Positions 53,652 to 63,110 of a DNA stretch of 64,000 bases are shown in pieces; within the stretch, counting starts at the first letter, position 1, and each line of letters starts with the position of its first letter. The DNA lies in the NCBI GenBank assembly GCA_035378845.1, contig DAOSUP010000002.1:1-64000 (forward strand). Reading direction: 5' to 3'. Source of the stretch: JAKOUL01 sp035378845. Lineage in GTDB: Bacteria; Dictyoglomota; Dictyoglomia; Dictyoglomales; Dictyoglomaceae. The translations under genes were made by a program, and so were the position numbers. The notes beneath the pieces were generated by a model. That model saw only the letters and a program-made list of their open reading frames with translations. It had not been told where the DNA came from and ran no database searches.

Positions 53652-54665
53652 TTATTTTCTTTTTGTTGTACTTTCTCTTATCACTAATTTGGTAGGTAGT
53701 TTTATATTTTGAATAGGTAAATCTGGATTTTTTAATCTTTCTATTAGAATCTCTGCTGCTTTAGCGCCCATCTCGTAAAAAGGCTGTGCTACAGTAGTAA
53801 GAGCTGGAATAGTAAGACTTGCAAGAGTATCATCAAAGCCAACTATAGATACATCTTCAGGAATTTTGATTCCCCTTTTAATAAGAATTTTCATAATCTG
53901 AATTGCCATAAAATCACTAAAAGCAAATATAGCAGTAGGAGGATCAGAGAGGGAAAAGAGTTCATCTATTGCAACTTCTTCCTCCACTTTTCCGTAAAAG
54001 ATCTTTAAAAGCTTTTCATCAAAAGGAATTCCTGCATTAGCTAATGCCTTTTTATATCCCTCTATCCTTTCTTGCACAATGATACTTTCTGGATTTATAG
54101 TAATATGAGCTATCCTTTTGTGTCCTAACTCAATAAGATGAGTCACTGATTCATAGCTTCCTGCTATATTGTCCGCATATACCACATCATGTTCAGGAAG
54201 TCTTGGATGCTCTAAAATAACGAGAGGAACGTTTCTTTCCTTAGCAATCCTACTTATCTCCTCATTAGTCAAAGCTCCAACAATTATCCCATCCACCCTT
54301 CTTTCCAGCATAGTATTCATATATCTTAGTTCTCTCAATGATTTCCCATCAGTATTGCATAAAAACAAAGTATATCCATTGTGTCTTGCCACATCCTCTA
54401 TACCTCTTGCCATATTAGGAAATACAGGATTGACAATATCTAAAACAAAAAAGGCTATAACTTCCGTTTTCTGTTTGGCAAGACTTCTTGCGATAGCATT
54501 AGGCTTGTAGTCTAAAGCCTTAACTGCTTCAAGGACTCTTTTTCTTGTTTCTTCACTTATTTTAATATCAGGGGTATTGTTAAGGACAAAAGATACTGTA
54601 GACCTTGAGACCCCTGCAAGTTTTGCCACATCCCAACTGGTGGGAGATTTTTTCTTCTTTGACAT
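53652..54665 (-). CDS. LacI-family transcriptional regulator
   Basis: This 337-residue repressor has an N-terminal HTH and hinge, TSWDVAKLAGVSRSTVSFVLN and YKPNAIARSLAKQKT (~8-65). A periplasmic-binding-protein-like effector domain with VDGIIVGALTNEE, VGFDDTLASL and LTTVAQPFYEMG follows. The effector is normally a sugar or nucleoside. It lies directly upstream of the corrinoid operon on the same strand and might control it or itself; a distant sugar operon is also possible. Start ATG 54665 follows AAGGGGGT. Confidence 0.93.
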   Translation of the reverse strand: MSKKKKSPTSWDVAKLAGVSRSTVSFVLNNTPDIKISEETRKRVLEAVKALDYKPNAIARSLAKQKTEVIAFFVLDIVNPVFPNMARGIEDVARHNGYTLFLCNTDGKSLRELRYMNTMLERRVDGIIVGALTNEEISRIAKERNVPLVILEHPRLPEHDVVYADNIAGSYESVTHLIELGHKRIAHITINPESIIVQERIEGYKKALANAGIPFDEKLLKIFYGKVEEEVAIDELFSLSDPPTAIFAFSDFMAIQIMKILIKRGIKIPEDVSIVGFDDTLASLTIPALTTVAQPFYEMGAKAAEILIERLKNPDLPIQNIKLPTKLVIRESTTKRK

Positions 54666-54879
54666 TTTTTCATTACCCCCTTACTAACACCTGTTTTAAT
54701 TTCATTAAATGATATATTATCACATAAACATCTTTAAAAAAAATATTAGAATAACATTACAAGTATCACTTGAGAGATAAATAGAACAAAAACTTCTGAA
54801 AACTATATTAGAAATTTTTAATTATTTTACTTAGAAGTTACAAGCAAGAATTAACCAACCTTGGATTTTAGCTTAAATT

Positions 54880-57156
54880 TCACATAGGTTCATAGGCATA
54901 GATCTTCAATCTATAGAATTTCTTACCATCAACTTTCTTAAAATTCTTATCAAAAAATTCTATCACCTTACCTTCGGGATCTTCTATATCATCATTAGCT
55001 AATATTAACCAAAATTTTTTTTCTTTCTTCAAGTCATTTAAAAGTTTATCCAGCTTGAATATATATACAAACTCAGTTTTGAGTTTTCCTTGGTTGTAAT
55101 ATTCAAAAGGTCTCCACATATAAGGAGCAAAAATAAGTACTTTTTCTTCATCACTAACGTTTTGGTGAAGATAAGCTACTGCTTCTCTCCATGGACGATT
55201 AAGAGAGGAAACATTTTTATAATAAAAGCCAAGAGCAAAAGAGTTCATTATCAACAATAATATTAATAAAATAACAGTTATAGGATAAAATTTAAATTTT
55301 TTAATTCCTCTCGCCACTATCATTAAATATCCTGGAACAAAGGGAGAGATGTAACGAGAACTAAAGAAACTTTTACCTAAGGAAAATATGATAATAGTAA
55401 AAATAGGAACAAATAAATAAATTAATATAAGCGATATACCTTTTTTATTCTCATATGGGGGAAGAAGACCTATTATAAAAAGAATTATTAAAAAGGCTCC
55501 TATATAATATAAAAGATTATATCGTAAGAATATACTTCTTGCCGCACCCAAGTTTACCTCCAAAAAGGAATTAGCTAAAACTTTTAAAGTGAGCCTTTGA
55601 GCTCCTTGATATACTTCTGGAGTTCGGTTCTTAACGATCACATAGATCCAAGGTGAAAAAGCTATTAAAATAATGAACTGAAAAATAATCCATTTTTTAA
55701 GAACCTTCCGATTTCTAAGATTAGTCAAAAGAACAAAAATATTTTCAGCAAGAATTAGGAAGGCAGTATACACATGAGTATACAGAGCAAGAATATTTAC
55801 AATAGAAAGCTTAATTAAATTTTTATTATCTTTAATATCAGAAGATAAATAATAGAGTGAAAGAAGCATTAAAAAAGTAACCAAAGGATACATTCGCGCT
55901 TCTTGAGCATAATAGATATAAAATGGAGATAAACCAAAGAGTAAAGATGCAATCAGCCCTGTACCTTTATCAAAGCACTTAGAAGCAAGTTTATAAATCA
56001 TATATACACATAAAATACCAAAAATTGCCGAAAAAGATCTTACTGCAATCTCCGAACTACCAAATATCTTCATCCAAAAATGCATCAATGAGAAATATAA
56101 TGGTGGGTGAATCCCTGTAGATGCCCTGTTTGAGATAATATCCCTTATACTTCCTTGGGCAACCTGTACAGTAATTGCTTCATCCAACCATATACTTCTT
56201 ACCCCTATACGTAAAAATCGAAGTATTCCAGAAATAGCCATTATTATATAGATTAGAAACTTACTTTCAAACACTTTCTTGTTCATTGCAATAATACCTA
56301 AAAGGGCAGGAAAGGCAGTATTAAACAAAAATATTAGAAAAGACGTATTAAAAGCTATATCTTTCAAAATCCCAAATTTGCCCAAAAGATAAATTGCAGC
56401 TCCCTCTCTTACCCCAAGCCCTGCTATAGTTATAGGAATAACATTGGTAAACATAACTACAGGGTAACCCAAAAAAGAGGCTTTAAACTTATCTACTCCA
56501 AAGCCCAAAATTAACAGATATGCTTCAACAATAACTAAAAAATAGGATATAAAACTGATAAACAAATTCTCAATAAAAGTTTTTTTAGGGACTACTCTCA
56601 ACCCTTCTAAAATCTCTGGATGCTTATTTAAAAATGGAAGCTTAAGGAAAAAAGATAATAAATTAGGATTTAAAAGTATAAAAAGGGATCCTATTAAAAT
56701 TGCTAAAAGCAAAATAGCAAGATATGGACCTAAAAAATACCAGATACCTGGAACAGCAAGGAGAAGTACACTCCACAGATCAAAAATTTTATCCCATATT
56801 GTCAATCCTAATGCAGAAACTCTTTTCTCTTTTCCCAAATTGCCTACCCGTGCCAGCTCTCCCACTCTTCCAGGAGTAACAATACCCACAGCCATACCCA
56901 TAAAATACCCATCTACTGCATTACCAAATGGAACATTTTCTATCTTCCTTAGGAAAAGATGCCACTTAAATATTTTTAAAAAACTAAAAAGAAGTCCTAC
57001 TATAAATCCAAAAGCCAAATATTTTAATCTTACAGAGCTTAAAGTCTCTATAAGGGTATTTAGAGGCAAATGCCTAAATATTATGTAAAATATCAGTACT
57101 GTTAAAAGAATCTTAGCAATTGCTAAAAGTAAATTTTTCTTTTCCTTCCCAATCAT
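54880..57156 (-). CDS. Fusion: flippase-like UPF0104/AglD domain + GT39/ArnT-like glycosyltransferase
   Basis: This 758-residue membrane protein has residues 1-~295 matching the lysylphosphatidylglycerol synthase/UPF0104 membrane family (PGRVGELARVGNLGKEKR at ~95-110, PITIAGLGVREGAA at ~241-254). From ~300 on it is a polyprenyl-phosphate-sugar-dependent glycosyltransferase of GT39/ArnT type, with the catalytic-loop WLDEAITV (D325, E326), GIHPPLYF and YYAQEARMYPL. A soluble C-terminal domain ends the protein. Two normally separate activities share one chain, likely acting on lipid-linked sugars. Its start lies within the end of the 538-residue gene (44-bp overlap) in a glycan operon. Confidence 0.88.
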   Translation of the reverse strand: MIGKEKKNLLLAIAKILLTVLIFYIIFRHLPLNTLIETLSSVRLKYLAFGFIVGLLFSFLKIFKWHLFLRKIENVPFGNAVDGYFMGMAVGIVTPGRVGELARVGNLGKEKRVSALGLTIWDKIFDLWSVLLLAVPGIWYFLGPYLAILLLAILIGSLFILLNPNLLSFFLKLPFLNKHPEILEGLRVVPKKTFIENLFISFISYFLVIVEAYLLILGFGVDKFKASFLGYPVVMFTNVIPITIAGLGVREGAAIYLLGKFGILKDIAFNTSFLIFLFNTAFPALLGIIAMNKKVFESKFLIYIIMAISGILRFLRIGVRSIWLDEAITVQVAQGSIRDIISNRASTGIHPPLYFSLMHFWMKIFGSSEIAVRSFSAIFGILCVYMIYKLASKCFDKGTGLIASLLFGLSPFYIYYAQEARMYPLVTFLMLLSLYYLSSDIKDNKNLIKLSIVNILALYTHVYTAFLILAENIFVLLTNLRNRKVLKKWIIFQFIILIAFSPWIYVIVKNRTPEVYQGAQRLTLKVLANSFLEVNLGAARSIFLRYNLLYYIGAFLIILFIIGLLPPYENKKGISLILIYLFVPIFTIIIFSLGKSFFSSRYISPFVPGYLMIVARGIKKFKFYPITVILLILLLIMNSFALGFYYKNVSSLNRPWREAVAYLHQNVSDEEKVLIFAPYMWRPFEYYNQGKLKTEFVYIFKLDKLLNDLKKEKKFWLILANDDIEDPEGKVIEFFDKNFKKVDGKKFYRLKIYAYEPM

Positions 57157-58729
57157 AGCTCCTAATCACCTTTATTTTTTTGTCATTAACTTTTACTTTA
57201 TGACTATATTTAGAAAGATCACATTCCTGAAAATAACGAGAAGAAGGAATGAAAATATATGGATTCTCCATACCTAAATATAATACATCTATAAGATTAG
57301 GAGAATCAATCTCATCCTCTATCACGATTCCATCTTCTTTAAAAGAAATTTTTCTTATTATTTTTACATTGCTCTCCTTTTTATAAGATATTAGAAAATT
57401 CCTAAAAAGACTTTTTATAGCTTTACTAATTGAATTAAAATTACCAAAAAACATCTGAAAAATGCGAAGAAAGATATTTTTAAGTAAGGACATCTTTACA
57501 AAAGACATTGTAAGCCCTGAAGTCTCTATAAGAAAATCCCCATCTTTTTCTTGCCAAGAAATATTAGGATTTAACCATCCACTGGTATAAAACTTATCCT
57601 TTATTCCTAAAAGGCATCCACTATCGTTTAAAGAATAATCTGTATTTTTAAAATTCAATCTTAAAACTCCACCCTTTCTAAGATTTACTACAAAATAAAA
57701 ATTTTTATTTGATAAAATAAATATACCGCTTTCAGAGAAATTTTTTCTAAAATCTTCTTCTCTTTCTATAAGCTCTATTTCCTTATAATATTTTGATGCT
57801 TGTATATAGGTATATCCTATATACGAAAGGTACCTATCATCTAAATTATATGGTCCAATAGTCTTCCCCTTCTCTAAAGATTCTCTCAAAGAAAGACTGA
57901 TAGCTTTAGCTTTCTCATTCCAAGAAGATGCATATTCAATGCCAGAAGGAATTACATATTTTGTATTTCGCGATCCATATTCTCCTCCAAAAGTACCATC
58001 GGGATGCACAAAATAATATAAGAAGTCTAATGCTTTATCTATTATTTCACTTGCTAAAGGAGCTTTTGACTTTTCGTGAAGCTTACAAAGATAATCTACT
58101 GCTAAAGACAAATATCCTATATCTGCACTCCCATATTCAGGAAACCATCCCTCTGAGCTTTGCATTTTAGAAAGTTTCTCAAGTCTTAAAAAGGCTACTT
58201 CTTCATACTTCTTATCTGAAGTCAATAAATATGTATTGTAAAGAGCAATTATAGCTCCCGTCTCCTGATTACAGGCAGTATAATCTACATTTTTTATAAT
58301 AAAATCTGAAGCTTTCTCTATACAACGTATGACCTTTTTGTAATTTTTAATCTTATCTCCCATAAGAAGAAGAGTTTCAGAGATAGCATAAGTTGAAAAG
58401 GCAGTTGCAACAAAGCTGTGCTCGTAAGGATACCATTCATCAAAAGATCCATCTTTTCTTTGAATATTACACCAAAATTTTACTGCACCATTAATCCAAA
58501 AAAGAACATTTTCATCATTAAAATAAGGATTATTTTTATCATCCAACATATAAAGAAGAGATAAGGTTAAAACTGCCTCTTGGAATCTGGCACAAGGAAA
58601 ATCACTCACATTATAATGCCAGTAATTTCTATCAAAACATCCAAAAGTTGGACTCACAGAATTCCTATCTAAAAGTCCCAGAAGCCTTGGAATCTCTTTC
58701 AAGATAAGCTTAAGATAAATATTACTCAA
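57113..58729 (-). CDS. Unrecognised protein, alpha/alpha-toroid plus heparinase II/III-like beta domain
   Basis: This 538-residue soluble protein starts at TTG (complement of 58727-58729) with GAGGAGATAGG upstream. The N-terminal ~320 residues are repeated helix pairs with W/F/Y-rich turns such as DGSFDEWYPYEHSFVATAF and EGWFPEYGSADIGYLSLA, like alpha/alpha-toroid lyases or cyclases. The rest is beta-rich (~340-538), as in heparinase-type polysaccharide lyases. No signal peptide is seen. It lies between a GT2 and the GT39 fusion and may modify or scaffold a cell-surface glycan. Confidence 0.7.
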   Translation of the reverse strand: MSNIYLKLILKEIPRLLGLLDRNSVSPTFGCFDRNYWHYNVSDFPCARFQEAVLTLSLLYMLDDKNNPYFNDENVLFWINGAVKFWCNIQRKDGSFDEWYPYEHSFVATAFSTYAISETLLLMGDKIKNYKKVIRCIEKASDFIIKNVDYTACNQETGAIIALYNTYLLTSDKKYEEVAFLRLEKLSKMQSSEGWFPEYGSADIGYLSLAVDYLCKLHEKSKAPLASEIIDKALDFLYYFVHPDGTFGGEYGSRNTKYVIPSGIEYASSWNEKAKAISLSLRESLEKGKTIGPYNLDDRYLSYIGYTYIQASKYYKEIELIEREEDFRKNFSESGIFILSNKNFYFVVNLRKGGVLRLNFKNTDYSLNDSGCLLGIKDKFYTSGWLNPNISWQEKDGDFLIETSGLTMSFVKMSLLKNIFLRIFQMFFGNFNSISKAIKSLFRNFLISYKKESNVKIIRKISFKEDGIVIEDEIDSPNLIDVLYLGMENPYIFIPSSRYFQECDLSKYSHKVKVNDKKIKVIRSYDWEGKEKFTFSNC

Positions 58730-59666
58730 AACCTATCTCCTCTAATATAGAGTAATCCTTTTTTCTTCCATGAGTTATATTATTTAACATCTCACCTAAA
58801 AGTCCTATAGATAAAAACTGAACTCCTAAGATCATTAAAAGCACTCCTAAGGTAAGTAGTGGTCTACCTCCTATAAGAGCCCCTGAAACAAATTTATATA
58901 TTGTCAATCCTAAATTTATAAGGAAACCTAACGTAAAGAAGACAATACCTGTACCACCAAAAAAATGCATGGGTCTTCTCAAAAATCTTGTCAAGAAAAC
59001 TACTGTAATTAAATCTAAAAACCCCTTAAGTATTCTTTCAAAGCCATATTTAGATTTGCCATAAACCCTTGGATGATGCTCTACTTCTATCTCCCCAATT
59101 CTAAAACCTTTACTATTTACTAAAGCTGGAATATAACGGTAGAGTTCACCATAGATATCAATATTCTCTATGACTTCTTTTCTATAAGCCTTGAACCCAC
59201 AATTAAAATCATGAATTTTTACTCCAGTAAGAAGAGATGTAATCTTATTAAAAATCTTTGATGGAAGCCTTTTGCTCAATGGATCTCTCCTATTTTTCTT
59301 CCATCCCGATACCATATCATAACCTTCTTCTATTTTTTCAAGAAATTCAGGGATCTCCTTCGGATCGTCTTGTAAATCTGCATCCATAGTTATAATTATT
59401 TCCCCATTTGCTTTTTCAAATCCTGCAGATAGTGCAGAGGCTTTTCCAAAGTTTCTTCTAAATTTTATTATTTTTACCCTCTTATCTAATACACTCAAAT
59501 TTCTCATTATTTCAAAGGAATTATCAGTACTTCCATCATCAATAAATATAATTTCAAAGGATAGAGAAAGCCTCTCAGAAACATCCTTAATCTTAGAGTA
59601 TAATTCTTGAAGGGTACCTTCCTCATTTTTTACAGGTATAATATAAGAAACTCTTATATTCTCCAT
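58722..59666 (-). CDS. Family 2 glycosyltransferase (polyprenyl-phosphate sugar transferase type)
   Basis: This ~314-residue GT-A enzyme has VSYIIPVKNEEGTLQELY, FIDDGSTDNS (~46-55), MDADLQDDPKE and an RFRRNFGKASALSAGFE stretch. Two C-terminal membrane helices (~230-290) are as in DpsM/GtrB-type transferases that load a sugar onto polyprenyl phosphate, the donor used by GT39 enzymes such as the one encoded downstream. I use ATG 59666; an in-frame TTG at 59678 falls on the TATACT -10-like box. No ribosome site is visible. Confidence 0.92.
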   Translation of the reverse strand: MENIRVSYIIPVKNEEGTLQELYSKIKDVSERLSLSFEIIFIDDGSTDNSFEIMRNLSVLDKRVKIIKFRRNFGKASALSAGFEKANGEIIITMDADLQDDPKEIPEFLEKIEEGYDMVSGWKKNRRDPLSKRLPSKIFNKITSLLTGVKIHDFNCGFKAYRKEVIENIDIYGELYRYIPALVNSKGFRIGEIEVEHHPRVYGKSKYGFERILKGFLDLITVVFLTRFLRRPMHFFGGTGIVFFTLGFLINLGLTIYKFVSGALIGGRPLLTLGVLLMILGVQFLSIGLLGEMLNNITHGRKKDYSILEEIGFE

Positions 59667-59752
59667 AATAGTATACAATTTATCACAAAAATTTAAACGA
59701 GGTCAAATTTTTATGTATAATTTATTTGAGTTCCAATAAAAAGGAGGTCTTC

Positions 59753-61066
59753 ATGGAAAAAGTAGGTATAGTGGGAACGGGATATATTGGACTTGTAACA
59801 GCTTTGGGTCTTGCAGATCTTGGAAACAGAGTTATCTGTATGGATATAGATGAGGAAAAAATACAAGAGCTACAAAGAGGAGTCCCTCCCATAAAAGAGG
59901 AAAGGATTGACGAGCTATTAGAGAGAAACCTGAAGGAGAAAAAGCTTTCTTTTACTACAGAAATAGAAGATTTAGTATCTTTTTCAGATCTTATTTTTAT
60001 ATGTGTAAATACTCCTTCCAAAGATGATGGAAGCGTAGATCTTTCACAAGTAATTTCAGCCTTTCAGGATTTAGGAAAAATCATAAAAACTAAGAAAATA
60101 ATTGGTATCAAAAGCACAATCCCTATTGGTACTTTAGAAAAAATCCGTGAGATACTTGAAAAAGAAGGGAAAAAAGAAGGTTACGAGTACGAATTAGCAA
60201 TAGTTCCAGAATTTTTGAGAGAAGGAAAAGCAGTCTATGATTTTTTTCACCCATCAAGGATTGTTATTGGAACTTACAATAAAGAAGTAGCAGAGAGAAT
60301 TAAAAACTTATTTTCTCCTCTAAATACTCCTACTATTATTACAGACCCCAATACTGCTATATTAATAAAATATACATCTAACGCTTTTTTAGCCATGCGA
60401 ATTTCCTTTATAAATGAGATTGCTAACATCTGTGAAAAATTAGGGGTTGATGTTTTAGATGTTATTGAAGGAATAAAATATGACCCAAGGATTGGAAAAG
60501 ATTACCTACAACCTGGAATAGGCTTTGGAGGACCATGCTTAGGAAAAGATCTTATGGGGCTTATAAAGATGTCAGAGAAATATGGTTACCAACCAAATTT
60601 GTTAAAATCTATTTTAGAAAAGAACGAGCATCAGGTAAGGCAGATTGTATATAAGGTAAAAGAATACTTAGGTGACTTTCTTGAAGGACACACTATAGGT
60701 ATATGGGGACTTACTTTTAAGCCCAATACTAATGATGTAAGAAACTCATTAGCTGTTAAAATAATAAAGGTGCTATTAAATGATGGGGCAAACATAAAAG
60801 CTTATGATCCTATGGGAATGGAAGAGGCTAAAAAAGAAATTAGTAATATAAAATATTGTCAAGATATATACGAAGCAGCAGAAAATTCGGATTGTATCTT
60901 AATTCTTACCACATGGGAGGAATTTAAAAAGGTAGATTTTGAGAAGTTAAAGAAATGTCTAAAGAAACCTATAATAATAGACGGGGTAAATCTATTAGAT
61001 CCTACACAGGTAAGATCATATGGATTTTTATATAAAGGTGTAGGAAGAAAGGGAGAAGAGATATGA
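59753..61066 (+). CDS. UDP-glucose/GDP-mannose 6-dehydrogenase family protein
   Basis: This ~437-residue NAD-dependent dehydrogenase oxidises a nucleotide sugar to the uronic acid. GTGYIGLVTALGLADLG (~8-24), ICVNTPSK, EFLREGKAVYDFFHPSRIVIG and the catalytic Cys262 in GFGGPCLGKDL are diagnostic; the C-terminal domain has GLTFKPNTNDVRNS. The ATG at 59753 has AAAGGAGG, so an in-frame upstream start at 59726 is not needed. It heads the plus-strand heptose operon. Confidence 0.95.
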   Translation: MEKVGIVGTGYIGLVTALGLADLGNRVICMDIDEEKIQELQRGVPPIKEERIDELLERNLKEKKLSFTTEIEDLVSFSDLIFICVNTPSKDDGSVDLSQVISAFQDLGKIIKTKKIIGIKSTIPIGTLEKIREILEKEGKKEGYEYELAIVPEFLREGKAVYDFFHPSRIVIGTYNKEVAERIKNLFSPLNTPTIITDPNTAILIKYTSNAFLAMRISFINEIANICEKLGVDVLDVIEGIKYDPRIGKDYLQPGIGFGGPCLGKDLMGLIKMSEKYGYQPNLLKSILEKNEHQVRQIVYKVKEYLGDFLEGHTIGIWGLTFKPNTNDVRNSLAVKIIKVLLNDGANIKAYDPMGMEEAKKEISNIKYCQDIYEAAENSDCILILTTWEEFKKVDFEKLKKCLKKPIIIDGVNLLDPTQVRSYGFLYKGVGRKGEEI

Positions 61067-62130
61067 ATGACAGAATAAATATGAGACTTAGAAAACATTC
61101 TTTTACTATGGAAATGGTATCAGATTTTTTAATACCAGATATAGAAAGGCTTGCAAAAATTATCATTGAAAAATATAGAGAAGGTAAAAAGCTTATCTTA
61201 ATGGGAAATGGTGGAAGTGCTGCTGATGCACAACATATTACCTCTGAACTTGTGGGAAAATTTTTAAAAGAAAGGAATCCTCTTCCTGCTATATCTCTTA
61301 CTACTAATACCTCCAACTTAACTTCCATATCTAATGACTACACTTTTGATCATGTATTTGAAAGACAACTCTATGCACTAATGAATGAAGGGGATATTGT
61401 TATAGGAATAAGCACCTCAGGAAATTCACCTAATATTATTAATGCACTAAAAAAGGCGAAAGAACTCTCAGGTTTTACTGTAGCTCTTACAGGAAGAGAT
61501 GGTGGGGAGATAGTAAAATATGCAGACCTATCTATAATTGTACCTTTTCATCATACTCCCCATATCCAAGAGGCTCATATTACCATAGGGCATATCCTTT
61601 GTGATCTCATTGAAGAAGAATTATTCCCATCTCAAAAGAGAGCCTGCTTCTTAGACAGAGATGGAACTATAAATGAAGATAAAGGATATGTATATAAAAT
61701 TGAAGACTTAGTTCTTCTTCCTAATGTTATTGAAGGCCTCAAAATGCTACAGAAAAAATTTCTTCTCATAGTTGCTACTAATCAATCTGGAGTTGAGCGA
61801 GGTTATTATACAAAAGAAGATGTGGAAAAATTTCACAGATACCTTTACTATATTCTTTCAAAGGAAGGAGTATTTATAGAAGACTTCTATTATTGTCCAA
61901 ATTTAGAAGGAGATTGTAGAAAACCAAATCCTGGAATGCTTATTCAAGCAGCAAAAGAATGGAATGTATCGCTTAAAAATTCTTACACCATTGGAGATAA
62001 AATTAGTGATATAGAAGCTGGAAAAAATGCAGGATGTAAAACAATTCTTATAGGTAAAGAAGATCCTCTGGCAGATTATTCTGCAAAAAATATATTGGAG
62101 GCTGCAAGATGGATATTAGAGAGAGACTAA
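61063..62130 (+). CDS. GmhA-GmhB fusion: sedoheptulose-7-P isomerase + heptose-1,7-bisphosphate phosphatase
   Basis: This 355-residue protein joins two steps of the ADP-heptose pathway. Residues 1-~190 form an SIS isomerase (LMGNGGSAADAQHI at ~47-60; HIQEAHITIGH). Residues ~195-355 form a HAD phosphatase with the nucleophile D198 and D200 (CFLDRDGTIN), ATNQSGVERGYY, CPNLEGDCRKPNPGM and GDKISDIEAG. In most bacteria these are separate proteins. It overlaps the dehydrogenase gene by 4 bp and the kinase gene by 22 bp. Confidence 0.93.
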   Translation: MNDRINMRLRKHSFTMEMVSDFLIPDIERLAKIIIEKYREGKKLILMGNGGSAADAQHITSELVGKFLKERNPLPAISLTTNTSNLTSISNDYTFDHVFERQLYALMNEGDIVIGISTSGNSPNIINALKKAKELSGFTVALTGRDGGEIVKYADLSIIVPFHHTPHIQEAHITIGHILCDLIEEELFPSQKRACFLDRDGTINEDKGYVYKIEDLVLLPNVIEGLKMLQKKFLLIVATNQSGVERGYYTKEDVEKFHRYLYYILSKEGVFIEDFYYCPNLEGDCRKPNPGMLIQAAKEWNVSLKNSYTIGDKISDIEAGKNAGCKTILIGKEDPLADYSAKNILEAARWILERD

Positions 62131-63110
62131 TAGATATTATAAACTCTTGGCAAAGAAAAAGATTAGCTATTTTGGGAGATGTAATGTTAGATGAATACAT
62201 TATAGGAAATGTAGAAAGAATCTCTCCAGAAGCTCCTGTTCCTATTGTGGAGATGAAAGAAGAGAGATATACCTTAGGTGGTGCTGCTAATGTGGCAAAT
62301 AATATAAAAACTCTTGGAGGAGAGCCTTTTCTCTTTGGAGTGATTGGAGAAGATAGAGAAGGAGAAAAAATATTAGAGATATTAAAAGAAAAAGATATTC
62401 ATTCAACACTAATAAAGGATAAAAAAAGACCTACCACTCTTAAAACAAGAATTTTAGCATTAGGGCAACAAATTGTAAGAATAGATAAAGAACAAAGGGA
62501 TTTTATTTCCTCAGAAATTGAGGAATTTTTATTTAAACAGATTAGGGAGAATGTAGATGATACAGATTTATTTATTTTATCTGATTATGCAAAAGGAGTT
62601 TTAACACCATCTCTTACTCAAAATATTATAAATCTTGCAAAGAAAAGTGGGAAAGAGATCATTGTAGATCCAAAAGGACAAGACTACTCAAAATATAGAG
62701 GAGCCTCTTTTATTACTCCAAACGAAAAAGAAGCAAAAACTGCTACTAATATAAATGAAAACTTTGAGATCTATTCTTGTGGGGAGAAATTATTAAAGAT
62801 TATAGAAGGGAAAGGAGTACTTATTACTCGGGGAGAGAAAGGTATGTTTCTTTATCAACCAGACCTTCGCATCTTTATTCCTGCCCTTCGTACCCAAGTA
62901 AGAGATATAACTGGAGCTGGAGATACGGTAGTTTCTGCCTTTTCTTTAGCTCTAATTTCAGGAGCCAACCCTTTAGAAGCTGCTTTAATAGCTAACTTTG
63001 CTGCAGGCTGTGTGGTAAGAAAGCTTGGAAGTAGCACTTTAACAGTCTCAGAACTTATCTCCATATTACCAGAAAAAATTGAGCTGAGAGATGAAAATGT
63101 ATACTTTTGA
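62109..63110 (+). CDS. rfaE1: D-glycero-beta-D-manno-heptose-7-phosphate kinase (HldE domain 1)
   Basis: This 333-residue PfkB-family kinase has GDVMLDEYIIGNVERISPEAPVPIVE near the N-terminus, GGAANVANNIKTLGG and the catalytic DITGAGDTVVSAF (Asp ~275). It phosphorylates heptose-7-phosphate at C1. In E. coli it is fused to the adenylyltransferase; here the two are separate, overlapping genes. ATG 62109 follows TTGGAGG. Confidence 0.95.
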   Translation: MDIRERLIDIINSWQRKRLAILGDVMLDEYIIGNVERISPEAPVPIVEMKEERYTLGGAANVANNIKTLGGEPFLFGVIGEDREGEKILEILKEKDIHSTLIKDKKRPTTLKTRILALGQQIVRIDKEQRDFISSEIEEFLFKQIRENVDDTDLFILSDYAKGVLTPSLTQNIINLAKKSGKEIIVDPKGQDYSKYRGASFITPNEKEAKTATNINENFEIYSCGEKLLKIIEGKGVLITRGEKGMFLYQPDLRIFIPALRTQVRDITGAGDTVVSAFSLALISGANPLEAALIANFAAGCVVRKLGSSTLTVSELISILPEKIELRDENVYF

